From JADFDG01 sp965232985 (GTDB taxonomy: Bacteria; Pseudomonadota; Gammaproteobacteria; Pseudomonadales; JADFDG01): a stretch of DNA of 64,000 nt. The notes beneath the pieces were generated by a model, which was not told the DNA's origin, searched no databases, and saw nothing but the letters and a program-made list of their open reading frames with translations. Positions within the stretch are counted from its first letter, which is position 1. Each line of letters opens with the position of its first letter. The DNA lies in NCBI GenBank assembly GCA_965232985.1, contig CBDDRC010000012.1, positions 124,001 through 188,000 on the forward strand, written 5' to 3'. The position numbers were made by a program, and so were the translations under genes. Positions 9,631 through 17,374 of the stretch are shown piece after piece.

Positions 9631-10325
9631 CAATTGAGCTGGTGGTTTTTGACTGGGACGGTACGTTGATCGATTCCACCGGGCGCATCGTTGCATGTCT
9701 GCGTCGCGCGGCGCTTGACACGGATTTGCCGGTCCTCGCGGCGGCTCGCTACCGTTCGATCATCGGCCTCGGCCTGCCGGAGGCGCTGCGGGCGCTGTAT
9801 CCGGACAGCGACGACGACACCCGTACTGCTTTGCGGGGCCACTATGCCCGGCACTACATCGCTGCGGAAGCAGATCCCTGCCGCCCCTACGCCGGGGCAA
9901 TCAGGTTGCTTGAGACCTTGCGCGGACGTGGTGTGCGGCTCGCGGTCGCCACTGGCAAGAACCGGGCTGGGCTTGATCGTGCATTTCGCAATACGGGATT
10001 GGGCGATTATTTTGCCGTCTCGCGCACCGCCGATGAAACTGCGTCCAAGCCTGATCCGCGCATGCTGTTGGAAATTCTTGCCGAACAGCGGGTCGATGCG
10101 GCGGCGACGCTGATGATCGGTGATACCGGTTTTGATCTCGACATGGCCCGTCGCGCTGATGTTGCTGCCATCGGCATCACCCACGGCGCGCACGCGGCCG
10201 ACGAACTGCTTCGCTATAATCCGCTGGCATTGGTCGATCATCTTGATCACGTGCTGGCCGTCCTTGACGCGGCAGCCAGTCATCGCCGCCGTACTCCATC
10301 GCAACTTGCCGGTAACCACTCATGA
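9627..10325 (+). CDS. HAD-superfamily phosphatase (Gph-like)
   Basis: Cytoplasmic phosphohydrolase of 232 residues with all four HAD motifs: FDWDGTLIDS (nucleophile Asp9), VATGKN, SKPDPRMLLEIL and IGDTGFDLDMA. The helical cap between motifs I and II is of the C1 type found in phosphoglycolate phosphatases, but the substrate cannot be read from sequence. It starts inside the rluC stop (ATGA) and ends overlapping the S49 peptidase gene, so the three genes are co-translated. Confidence 0.85.
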   Translation: MTIELVVFDWDGTLIDSTGRIVACLRRAALDTDLPVLAAARYRSIIGLGLPEALRALYPDSDDDTRTALRGHYARHYIAAEADPCRPYAGAIRLLETLRGRGVRLAVATGKNRAGLDRAFRNTGLGDYFAVSRTADETASKPDPRMLLEILAEQRVDAAATLMIGDTGFDLDMARRADVAAIGITHGAHAADELLRYNPLALVDHLDHVLAVLDAAASHRRRTPSQLAGNHS

Positions 10326-11293
10326 CTGATGACAATGTGCCATCGACTTCGCCTGTAAAAACGCGTGACTGGCAGCTCATTGAAAAAGTGCTGCTGACCG
10401 CCCAGGATGAACAGCGGCTGGCGCGCCGCTGGGGGATTCTTTTCAAATCGCTGGGTTTTTTGTATCTGTTCGCGCTGCTTTTTCTGCTGACTTCGTCAAC
10501 GGATACGCACACCGTATCGACATCGACCGATCATGTCGCGCTGGTCGAGGTCAGCGGTGTGATCATGTCCGGTGGCGATGCCGATGCCGACAGCATTGTC
10601 GGTGGCCTGCGTGATGCCTTCGAGGCGAAACATGCAAAGGCGGTGGTCATGCGCATCAACAGCCCGGGTGGCAGCCCGGTGCAGGCAGGCATCATCTATG
10701 ACGAAATGCGTCGGTTGCGCGCCGAACACCCGGACAAGAAGCTCTATGCCGTCATCAGCGATATCGGTGCCTCCGGTGGTTATTACATCGCGGCGGCCGC
10801 AGATGAGATCTATGTCGACAAGGCGAGCATCGTCGGTTCAATCGGCGTCATCATGAACGGCTTTGGTGCCCAGGAACTGATGCGCAAGCTCGGCGTCGAG
10901 GACCGCACCATGACGGCTGGCGAAAACAAGGCAATTCTCTCGCCCTTTGCGCCTGTCAATGAGCAGCAGAAGAAGCACATGCAGGGCCTGCTGGACGCAA
11001 TTCACGGGCAATTCATCACGGCCGTGAAGGAAGGTCGCGGGGATCGACTCAAGAACGACCCGGCCATGTTTTCCGGATTATTCTGGACCGGCGAGCAGGC
11101 GGTACAGCTGGGTCTTGCCGATGGGCTCGGCACGGCAAGTTATGTGGCGCGCGACATCGTCGGCACCGATGCGCTGGTCGATTATTCCTATCAGCGTTCG
11201 GCGCTGGAGAAACTCGCGGAACGGTTTGGTGTGAAGGTTGGCACAGCGATGGCGATGCAGTTGGGGGCGGGTTCGTCGCTGCAGTTGCGTTGA
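10322..11293 (+). CDS. sppA: S49-family signal peptide peptidase SppA
   Basis: Membrane-anchored serine protease of 323 residues that degrades cleaved signal peptides. One transmembrane helix (FKSLGFLYLFALLFLLT) near residues 43-59 is followed by the ClpP-like peptidase fold. The Ser/Lys dyad is visible: Ser151 in GASGGYY and Lys203 in GENKAILSP, 52 residues apart, as in B. subtilis SppA (147/199). It is of the short (~36 kDa) single-domain type, not the duplicated E. coli SppA. Overlaps the upstream HAD gene by 4 bases. Confidence 0.9.
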   Translation: MTDDNVPSTSPVKTRDWQLIEKVLLTAQDEQRLARRWGILFKSLGFLYLFALLFLLTSSTDTHTVSTSTDHVALVEVSGVIMSGGDADADSIVGGLRDAFEAKHAKAVVMRINSPGGSPVQAGIIYDEMRRLRAEHPDKKLYAVISDIGASGGYYIAAAADEIYVDKASIVGSIGVIMNGFGAQELMRKLGVEDRTMTAGENKAILSPFAPVNEQQKKHMQGLLDAIHGQFITAVKEGRGDRLKNDPAMFSGLFWTGEQAVQLGLADGLGTASYVARDIVGTDALVDYSYQRSALEKLAERFGVKVGTAMAMQLGAGSSLQLR

Positions 11294-11314
11294 GTGGCAT
11301 CTTCCGGCAACGGG

Positions 11315-11908
11315 TCAGCTGGCCGGTGCAGGCGGCAACATCACGCCTTCCGCCCGCAACATCGCGCACAGGGCGATCAGCGGCAGGCCGATCAGCGAGG
11401 TTGGATCGTCAGTGAGCAAACGACGAAACAGCACAATCCCCAACCCTTCGGCTTTGAAGCTGCCGGCACAGTCGAGCGGCGCTTCAATGGCCACATAACG
11501 GGCAATTTCCTCCTCGCTCAGGATGCGAAACTCGACATCGCAGCGAATCACCGCGGCCTGCGTTCTGCCGGTCGCGGCATTGATCAGCGCGAGCGCGCTC
11601 CAGAAGGTGACGGTCCGGCCACTGGCGGCCTGCAGTTGTTCTCTGGCCCGGTCGGCTGTTCCGGGCTTGCCGAGGATGACTCCGTCGCAGTCGGCCACCT
11701 GATCGGAGCCGATCACCAGGCCTGCAGGGAAGCGATTTGCCACGGCCTGAGCCTTTTCAAGAGCCAGGCGGCGGGCGAGCGCCGCCGGCGCTTCGCCGGG
11801 CAGGGGAAACTCCTCGACGCCAGGCAGTTCGAACCGAAACGGCAGGCCCAGGCGGGCCAACAACTCACGCCGGTAACGCGATCCGGAGGCAAGGATGATT
11901 GAGGGCAT
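11315..11908 (-). CDS. maf: Maf/YceF nucleotide pyrophosphatase
   Basis: House-cleaning enzyme of the Maf family; the YceF subgroup hydrolyses m7GTP. The product (197 residues from this start) has SGSRYRRELLARLGLPF, SDQVAD, and conserved Glu/Lys positions of the fold. ATG at 11908 is chosen because the family begins PxIILASxSxxR; an in-frame ATG at 11947 adds 13 unconserved residues. No clear ribosome site is seen. It is convergent with sppA and divergent from yceD; its position beside yceD supports the YceF subgroup. Confidence 0.9.
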   Translation of the reverse strand: MPSIILASGSRYRRELLARLGLPFRFELPGVEEFPLPGEAPAALARRLALEKAQAVANRFPAGLVIGSDQVADCDGVILGKPGTADRAREQLQAASGRTVTFWSALALINAATGRTQAAVIRCDVEFRILSEEEIARYVAIEAPLDCAGSFKAEGLGIVLFRRLLTDDPTSLIGLPLIALCAMLRAEGVMLPPAPAS

Positions 11909-11974
11909 CGGGCGACCGCCGTTCTGATGGGGGAAAACGCCTTGCAAAACCGGCGGTTGGCGGCTGCAAATGTT

Positions 11975-12003
11975 TTGACAGCCCGGGGGGCGGCCACTAT
12001 TAT
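11975..12003 (+). promoter_or_regulatory. Near-consensus sigma-70 promoter of yceD-rpmF
   Basis: TTGACA (11975-11980), 17-base spacer, TATTAT (11998-12003). The ATG of yceD begins only 9 bases after the -10 box, so the messenger would be leaderless or nearly so. Confidence 0.85.
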
Positions 12004-12012
12004 TGCGCGCCT

Positions 12013-12531
12013 ATGTCACGCGGCACCCTGCCTTTATATGTCGAACCGTTTCGTCTTTGCGACGCGAACGCTCGAATTTCTGGCAAGTTGGCGGCGTCAC
12101 AGCTGGAGCGTATCAGCGAGTTCTCCGTCGGCACAACCGACGACGTGGAAGTCGTACTGGGTTTCAGCCGCGACGCAGATGGCCGTAACCGCATCACCGG
12201 CACCGTGGATACCGTCGTGCACACGACATGCGAGCGCTGCCTCAAGCCGCTCGACATCGAGGTGCATGTCGATATCGCGTTGATGGTTGTTGCGGCCGGT
12301 TCTGTTGTCCCGGAAACCGTTGAGGACGTGGATATCGTTCAGGTGGAGGAGGAGCGTTTGTCGCTTGCCCCCCTGGTTGAGGAAGAAGTGCTGTTGGCAT
12401 TGCCTCATTTCCCCGCGCATGCGTCGTGCGACATGGTCGCCTACGATCGTGGCGCTGGTGGATCGGCAGCGAGGCCACAGCAGAAGGTGAACCCGTTTGA
12501 CGTGCTCGCCAAATTGAAGCAAAAAGATTGA
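12013..12531 (+). CDS. yceD: YceD/DUF177 large-ribosomal-RNA accumulation protein
   Basis: Member of the DUF177 family, almost always encoded directly before rpmF and linked to 23S rRNA accumulation. The 172-residue protein carries the family's CxxC (CERCLKPL) in the middle and an acidic C-terminal half ending KVNPFDVLAKLK. The ATG at 12013 is chosen because the protein begins SRGTLPLYVEPFRL like its relatives and because it lies 9 bases behind a near-consensus promoter; upstream in-frame starts would lie before the promoter. No Shine-Dalgarno sequence precedes it. Confidence 0.92.
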   Translation: MSRGTLPLYVEPFRLCDANARISGKLAASQLERISEFSVGTTDDVEVVLGFSRDADGRNRITGTVDTVVHTTCERCLKPLDIEVHVDIALMVVAAGSVVPETVEDVDIVQVEEERLSLAPLVEEEVLLALPHFPAHASCDMVAYDRGAGGSAARPQQKVNPFDVLAKLKQKD

Positions 12532-12554
12532 AAGCGTTGCCCAGGAGATGAACC

Positions 12555-12740
12555 ATGGCTGTACAGCAGAACCGCAGAACCCGCTCCACACGTGGCATGC
12601 GCCGCTCACACGATTCGCTTCCCGTTGCGGCAATCAGTGAAGATCCAACCAGTGGTGAAGTGCACCGTCGTCATCACATGACGAAAGACGGCTTTTACCG
12701 CGGCCGGCAGGTGGTGAAGACCACCGAGGACGCCGAGTAA
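12555..12740 (+). CDS. rpmF: 50S ribosomal protein L32
   Basis: Small basic ribosomal protein of 61 residues starting MAVQQNRRTRSTRGMRRSHD, nearly identical in layout to E. coli L32, with the HHMTKDGFYRGRQV segment in the middle. Preceded by a good ribosome site (AGGAG about 8 bases upstream). It follows yceD by 23 bases and precedes plsX, the conserved yceD-rpmF-plsX-fab order that couples ribosome and lipid synthesis. Confidence 0.97.
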   Translation: MAVQQNRRTRSTRGMRRSHDSLPVAAISEDPTSGEVHRRHHMTKDGFYRGRQVVKTTEDAE

Positions 12741-12745
12741 GAAAC

Positions 12746-12778
12746 ACACCTCGGGGCGCATCAGGCGCCCCGAGGTGT
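12746..12778 (+). terminator. Perfect 14-bp hairpin between rpmF and plsX (no U tract)
   Basis: ACACCTCGGGGCGC (12746-12759), loop ATCAG, and its exact complement (12765-12778). No T-run follows, so it is more likely an RNA-stabilising or processing hairpin, or a partial attenuator, than a strong terminator. Confidence 0.6.
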
Positions 12779-12813
12779 ATCTGCGCCACCAAAACATTTG
12801 CTTAATCTATTTC

Positions 12814-13836
12814 ATGACCCGCACATATACCGTTGCCATAGATGCAATGGGCGGTGATCACGGCCCGTCAGTGACGGTACCTGCCGCGCTGCTCGCCCTT
12901 GCGCGTTTTCCGTCCCTGCAGCTGGTACTCGTTGGTGACGAGGTGGCGCTACGCAACACCTTGCGCAAGTGTGGCGGCGAAGCAGAGCAACGGGTGCGTG
13001 TCGTGCACGCCAGTCAGGTTGTGACGATGGAAGATACTCTTGCTGTTGCCCTGCGCAGCAAGCGCGACTCGTCCATGCGCATCGCCATTAATCTGGTGCA
13101 TGAGCAGCAGGCAGATGCCTGCGTCAGTGCCGGCAACACCGGCGCATTGATGGCAATCAGCCGTTTCGTGCTGAAAACGCACCCGAAGATCGATCGCCCG
13201 GCAATCTGCACTGCCTTGCCGACGATTACCGGGCATTGCCATATGCTGGATCTCGGCGCCAATATCGATTCGATGGCCGAACACCTGCATCAGTTTGCGG
13301 TGATGGGTTCGATTCTTGCGACAGCCGTTGACGGGATGGAACGGCCGCGGGTTGCGTTGCTGAATATCGGTCAGGAAGATATCAAGGGCGGCGAGCAGAT
13401 CAAGGCGGCAGCGCAGTTGCTTGCTGCAGATTCCTCGTTGAACTACATCGGTTTCGTCGAGGGTGATGGCATATTCAAAGGGCACGCAGATGTCGTCGTC
13501 TGCGATGGTTTCGTCGGCAATGTCGCGCTCAAGACCGCCGAAGGTGTGGCGAAAATGATGGGCGAGATAATCAAACAACAAATAAAGCGCAACCCGCTGA
13601 CGCTGTTGAGTGGCTTGCTGGCATTGCCGATCCTTAACGGACTCAAGCGCGAAATGGATCCGGGCCGTTACAACGGCGCCTCGCTGGTGGGTCTGAATGG
13701 CATTGTCATCAAGAGTCACGGTAGTGCCGGAGTGAAAAGTTTTGCCAATGCATTGGGTGTGGCAGTGCGTGAGGTAGACAAGGATGTGCCGGCATTGATT
13801 GCGCAACACATTGGCACTGTGGCCGCGACAGCGTGA
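12814..13836 (+). CDS. plsX: Phosphate acyltransferase PlsX
   Basis: Makes acyl-phosphate from acyl-ACP for phospholipid synthesis; peripheral membrane enzyme. The 340-residue protein starts MTRTYTVAIDAMGGDHGP, the highly conserved PlsX N-terminus, and contains SAGNTGALMA and GFVGNVALKTAEG. The ATG at 12814 is chosen over the in-frame start at 12775, which lies inside the rpmF hairpin. No good ribosome site precedes it. In E. coli fabH follows; here fabD follows directly after 27 bases. Confidence 0.95.
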   Translation: MTRTYTVAIDAMGGDHGPSVTVPAALLALARFPSLQLVLVGDEVALRNTLRKCGGEAEQRVRVVHASQVVTMEDTLAVALRSKRDSSMRIAINLVHEQQADACVSAGNTGALMAISRFVLKTHPKIDRPAICTALPTITGHCHMLDLGANIDSMAEHLHQFAVMGSILATAVDGMERPRVALLNIGQEDIKGGEQIKAAAQLLAADSSLNYIGFVEGDGIFKGHADVVVCDGFVGNVALKTAEGVAKMMGEIIKQQIKRNPLTLLSGLLALPILNGLKREMDPGRYNGASLVGLNGIVIKSHGSAGVKSFANALGVAVREVDKDVPALIAQHIGTVAATA

Positions 13837-13863
13837 CGGATGAGAGCGTGACGAGGTAACGGT

Positions 13864-14808
13864 ATGGCAAAGACAATCGCTTTCGTATTTCCCGGACAGG
13901 GCTCGCAATCGATCGGCATGCTGGCGGCGCTGGGTGCGGCTGCGCCGGTAGTGCGCGCTGCTTTCGATGAGGCTTCGCAGGCGCTCGGTGAGGATCTCTG
14001 GCAGCTTGCCCAGCAGGGGCCTGAAGAAAAACTCAACGATACCCGTTATACCCAGCCGGTTTTGCTTGTTGCAGCGGTTGCTACCTGGCGCGCTTGGCTG
14101 GCGGCCGGAGGCGCAAGGCCGACGATGATGGCCGGACACAGTCTGGGCGAATATTCCGCGCTCGTTTGCGCCGGGGCGTTGACGCTGGCAGAGGGTGTAA
14201 AGCTTGTTGCCGAGCGCGGTAGCCTGATGCAGGCCGCCGTGCCAGCCGGTACCGGTGGCATGGCGGCAATTCTCGGCCTTGATGATGATGCTGTGCGTAC
14301 CGCCTGTGCGCAGGTTGCGCAGGGTGAGGTAGTTGCGGCGGTGAATCTGAACGCACCTGGGCAGGTGGTGATTGCCGGCGGCAAGGCGGCCGTCGAGCGC
14401 GCCATTGAGGCCTGCCGCGCTGCGGGTGCCAAGCGCGCCATAGCGTTGCCCGTGAGCGTGCCGTCGCATTGTGAGCTGATGCGGCCGGCGGCCGGGCAAC
14501 TGGCGGTACGTCTGCAATCGCTGGCCCTCAAGGTGCCGACGATTGCGGTGATCAACAATGTCGATGTCGCTGTTGCGGCGTCTGCGGATGCTGTGCGCGA
14601 TGCGCTGGTGCGTCAGCTTTATTCGCCGGTGCGCTGGGTCGAGACAGTCACGAAACTGACTGCGGATGGCGCGAACATCATCATTGAATGCGGGCCTGGC
14701 AAAGTGCTTACGGGCCTGAACAAGCGGATCGCGAAAGACGCTGAATGCCTGTGTATTCAGGATCCGGAATCGCTTGCTGCGGCACTGACTGCTGCCCACG
14801 GAGGTTGA
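13864..14808 (+). CDS. fabD: Malonyl-CoA:ACP transacylase FabD
   Basis: Transfers malonyl from CoA to acyl carrier protein to supply fatty acid elongation. The 314-residue protein has FPGQGSQ at the start, the nucleophile elbow GHSLGEYSA with Ser93, and the catalytic His202 in VPSHCELM. Preceded by GAGGTAACGGT just before ATG. It is followed after 2 bases by fabG, in the fatty acid operon. Confidence 0.96.
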   Translation: MAKTIAFVFPGQGSQSIGMLAALGAAAPVVRAAFDEASQALGEDLWQLAQQGPEEKLNDTRYTQPVLLVAAVATWRAWLAAGGARPTMMAGHSLGEYSALVCAGALTLAEGVKLVAERGSLMQAAVPAGTGGMAAILGLDDDAVRTACAQVAQGEVVAAVNLNAPGQVVIAGGKAAVERAIEACRAAGAKRAIALPVSVPSHCELMRPAAGQLAVRLQSLALKVPTIAVINNVDVAVAASADAVRDALVRQLYSPVRWVETVTKLTADGANIIIECGPGKVLTGLNKRIAKDAECLCIQDPESLAAALTAAHGG

Positions 14809-14810
14809 CC

Positions 14811-15551
14811 ATGCGTCTGGAAGGAAAGATCGCGCTCGTTACCGGCGCCAGCCGCGGTATCGGTCGGGCGATCAGCGAAGAACTCGGTGCGCAGGGTGCG
14901 ATCGTCATCGGCACCGCCACAACGGATGCCGGTGCCCAGGCCATTTCCGATGCCATCGCCGCGCGCGGCGGCCAGGGTGTCGGCATGCTGATGGACGTTG
15001 CCGACAGCGAATCCGTGGCCCATGGTTTGGCGAAGATCGACGAGCATTTCGGCACGCCGTTGATCCTCGTCAACAATGCCGGCATCACCCGCGACAACTT
15101 GTTGATGCGGATGAAGGATGACGAGTGGGAGCAGGTGATCAACACCAACCTCAATGGCCTCTACCGCCTGTCGAAAGGTGTGCTGCGCGGCATGATGAAA
15201 GCCCGCCATGGCCGGATCATCAATATCGGCTCGGTAGTCGGGGCGATGGGTAACGGCGGCCAGACCAACTACGCCGCCAGCAAGGCCGGCCTTGAGGGTT
15301 TTACCCGGGCACTGGCTCGCGAGGTGGGTTCGCGCAATATCACGGTCAATGCGGTTGCGCCGGGCTTCATCGACACGGACATGACGAAGGAATTGCCCGA
15401 GGCCCAGCGGCAAATGCTGGTGGGCCAGATTCCGCTCGGGCGTCTGGGCCAGGCCGGCGAAATCGCCTCGGCGGTCACCTTTCTGGCCAGCGATGCCGCC
15501 GCTTACATCACCGGCGCGATCATTCCGGTCAACGGTGGCATGTACATGTAA
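14811..15551 (+). CDS. fabG: 3-oxoacyl-[ACP] reductase FabG
   Basis: NADPH-dependent reductase of the elongation cycle, a 246-residue short-chain dehydrogenase. Visible motifs are TGASRGIG (about 12-19), NNAGITRDN, catalytic Tyr154 and Lys158 in NYAASKAG, and the C-terminal INGGMYM-type end (VNGGMYM). The ATG at 14811 follows GGAGG at 14800-14804; the upstream in-frame start lies inside fabD and is rejected. Confidence 0.97.
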   Translation: MRLEGKIALVTGASRGIGRAISEELGAQGAIVIGTATTDAGAQAISDAIAARGGQGVGMLMDVADSESVAHGLAKIDEHFGTPLILVNNAGITRDNLLMRMKDDEWEQVINTNLNGLYRLSKGVLRGMMKARHGRIINIGSVVGAMGNGGQTNYAASKAGLEGFTRALAREVGSRNITVNAVAPGFIDTDMTKELPEAQRQMLVGQIPLGRLGQAGEIASAVTFLASDAAAYITGAIIPVNGGMYM

Positions 15552-15618
15552 TAAAAAACTCTTTCAAAACAACCCGTTGCAACCGTAACAACTGGTTACG
15601 CACGGCGGTCTGGCAAAC

Positions 15619-15647
15619 TTGAAAGCCCCCCCGAGCCTACCTAGAAT
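15619..15647 (+). promoter_or_regulatory. Sigma-70 promoter of acpP
   Basis: TTGAAA (15619-15624), 17-base spacer, TAGAAT (15642-15647), giving a start near 15654 and a ~40-nt leader. It provides separate, strong transcription of acpP within the fab operon, as known for acpP elsewhere. Confidence 0.75.
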
Positions 15648-15693
15648 AGCCGCCGCTGAAGGGACATCCTTCCAAACAGGAGAGCTTTGCCTC

Positions 15694-15933
15694 ATGAGTA
15701 GCATCGAAGAGCGCGTCAAGAAGATCATCGTTGAGCAACTCGGCGTGAAGCCGGAGGACGTCGTCCTCGAAGCCTCTTTCGTCGAAGACCTGGGCGCTGA
15801 TTCTCTCGACACGGTCGAGCTCGTCATGGCTCTGGAAGAGGAATTCGAGACGGAAATCCCCGACGAGGAAGCCGAGAAGATCGGTACCGTCCAGTCCGCC
15901 ATCGATTACGTCAAGGCACACGTCAAGTCGTAA
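15694..15933 (+). CDS. acpP: Acyl carrier protein
   Basis: Carries growing acyl chains on a 4'-phosphopantetheine arm. The 79-residue acidic protein has the attachment motif GADSLDTVELVMALEEEF with Ser37 (Met counted). ATG at 15694 follows ACAGGAGAG at good distance; the longer in-frame start upstream overlaps the promoter. Own promoter upstream and own terminator downstream fit its high demand. Confidence 0.98.
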   Translation: MSSIEERVKKIIVEQLGVKPEDVVLEASFVEDLGADSLDTVELVMALEEEFETEIPDEEAEKIGTVQSAIDYVKAHVKS

Positions 15934-15953
15934 TCCTTACGACCAGGGCCGGG

Positions 15954-15989
15954 AAAAGCCGCAGTACACAGTGTGTACGCGGCTTTTTT
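15954..15989 (+). terminator. Intrinsic terminator after acpP
   Basis: Stem AAAAGCCGC...GTACAC with an AGT loop and complement GTGTAC...GCGGC followed by six T. One A is bulged. A textbook Rho-independent terminator, separating acpP from fabF. Confidence 0.92.
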
Positions 15990-15993
15990 CATT

Positions 15994-16030
15994 TAAGGCG
16001 CCACTATTGTATGTAAGGCGCCAGTGTTGC
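15994..16030 (+). repeat. Tandem 20-bp-spaced direct repeat upstream of fabF
   Basis: TAAGGCGCCACTATTGT (15994-16010) and TAAGGCGCCAGTGTTGC (16014-16030) share TAAGGCGCCA and the TTG, spaced exactly 20 bp, i.e. on the same face of the helix. The position between the acpP terminator and fabF suggests a regulator-binding site; no known operator was recognised. Confidence 0.5.
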
Positions 16031-16057
16031 GCAGGCGAAAGTAAAGCAAGCGGACAC

Positions 16058-16097
16058 GCCAGCATCGAAAGTTGCACAATTGCAACCGCGTGCTGGC
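16058..16097 (+). promoter_or_regulatory. Nested inverted repeat in the fabF leader
   Basis: Outer arms GCCAGCA (16058-16064) and TGCTGGC (16091-16097) enclose inner arms GTTGCA (16071-16076) and TGCAAC (16081-16086). It can form a leader hairpin or serve as an operator 39 bases before the fabF start. Confidence 0.45.
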
Positions 16098-16135
16098 AGC
16101 ATGGCGCGTGAGCGCGTAATCAGGAGGGATTGAAG

Positions 16136-17374
16136 GTGGGCAGACGTCGAGTCGTCGTTACCGGTATGGGTATGGTGACCCCGCTGGGCAATACCGTGGC
16201 AGCGACCTGGGAGGGGCTGTTGGCCGGGCGCAGCGGCATTGCTGCGATCGCCGACTGGGATGCCACCAATTTCCCGACCCGCTTCGCCGGGCAGGTGAAA
16301 AATTTCGATATCGCGGGTTTCCTCAATCCGAAAGAGGCGCGCCGTAGCGATATCTTCATCCAGTATGGTCTGGTTGCCGCACTGCAGGCGTTTCGTCAGT
16401 CTGGTCTTGTCGTTACCGAGGAAAATGCGCCGCGGATCGGGGTTTCCATTGGTTCGGGAATCGGCGGCCTGAGCAGCATCGAGAACACTTGCGTGATCCT
16501 TGCTGAGGGCGGGCCGCGCAAGGTCTCACCATTTTTTGTGCCAGGCACCATCGTCAACATGATTGCCGGCAACCTGGCGATCCTCTGTGGCTTCAAGGGC
16601 CCGAACATCGCGATTACCACCGCCTGTACCACAGGGACGCACTCGATCGGCATTGCCGCGCAGCAGATCCAGCTCGGCACTGCCGATGTGATGATTGCCG
16701 GTGGTGCCGAAAAAGCCTCGACACCGCTGGGCATGGCCGGCTTTTCTGCCGCGCGGGCGTTGTCGACGCGCAATGAGGATCCGCAGCGAGGCAGCCGGCC
16801 TTGGGACAAGGATCGCGATGGCTTTGTGCTGGGTGATGGTGCTGGTGCCATCGTGGTTGAAGAGTACGAGCACGCAAAAAGACGCGGCGCAACCATATTC
16901 GGCGAGCTCATCGGGTTTGGCATGAGTGACGACGCATTTCACATGACGGCGCCGCCGGAAGACGGTGCCGGTGCGGCGTTGAGCATGAAAAACGCCCTCG
17001 CCGACGCTGGCATCCCGGCGACAGCCGTGCATTACATCAACGCGCATGGCACCTCGACACCCGCTGGCGATGCCGCTGAGGTCCGGGCTGTGAAAAGCGT
17101 GTTCGGCACGCATGCGCGCCACCTGGCGATCAGTTCGACCAAGTCCATGCATGGCCATCTGCTCGGGGCAGCCGGTGCCATTGAGGCGATCATCACCTTG
17201 CTGGCCCTTCGCGATCAGGTGGCACCACCTACCATCAATCTCGATAATCCGGACACTGACTGTGATCTTGATTTCGTGCCGCACACTGCCCGCAACATGC
17301 CCATCGACGTTGCACTTTCCAACTCGTTTGGATTTGGTGGCACCAATAGCTCTTTGATTTTCCGGAGGCTCTGA
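16136..17374 (+). CDS. fabF: 3-oxoacyl-[ACP] synthase II FabF
   Basis: Condensing enzyme that elongates acyl-ACP with malonyl-ACP. The 412-residue protein has the Cys-His-His triad at Cys164 (TACTTGTH), His304 (NAHGTSTPAGD) and His341 (MHGHLLGAAG), almost the same numbering as E. coli FabF. GTG at 16136 is chosen because GGAGG (16123-16127) lies 8 bases upstream and the protein then begins MGRRRVVVTGMGM; the TTG at 16130 is too close to that site. Overlaps pabC by one base. Confidence 0.96.
   Translation: MGRRRVVVTGMGMVTPLGNTVAATWEGLLAGRSGIAAIADWDATNFPTRFAGQVKNFDIAGFLNPKEARRSDIFIQYGLVAALQAFRQSGLVVTEENAPRIGVSIGSGIGGLSSIENTCVILAEGGPRKVSPFFVPGTIVNMIAGNLAILCGFKGPNIAITTACTTGTHSIGIAAQQIQLGTADVMIAGGAEKASTPLGMAGFSAARALSTRNEDPQRGSRPWDKDRDGFVLGDGAGAIVVEEYEHAKRRGATIFGELIGFGMSDDAFHMTAPPEDGAGAALSMKNALADAGIPATAVHYINAHGTSTPAGDAAEVRAVKSVFGTHARHLAISSTKSMHGHLLGAAGAIEAIITLLALRDQVAPPTINLDNPDTDCDLDFVPHTARNMPIDVALSNSFGFGGTNSSLIFRRL

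Noticed and set aside
12949..14799. 616-codon open frame opposite plsX and fabD
   Set aside because: Spans two certain genes on the other strand; composition is typical of a shadow frame.
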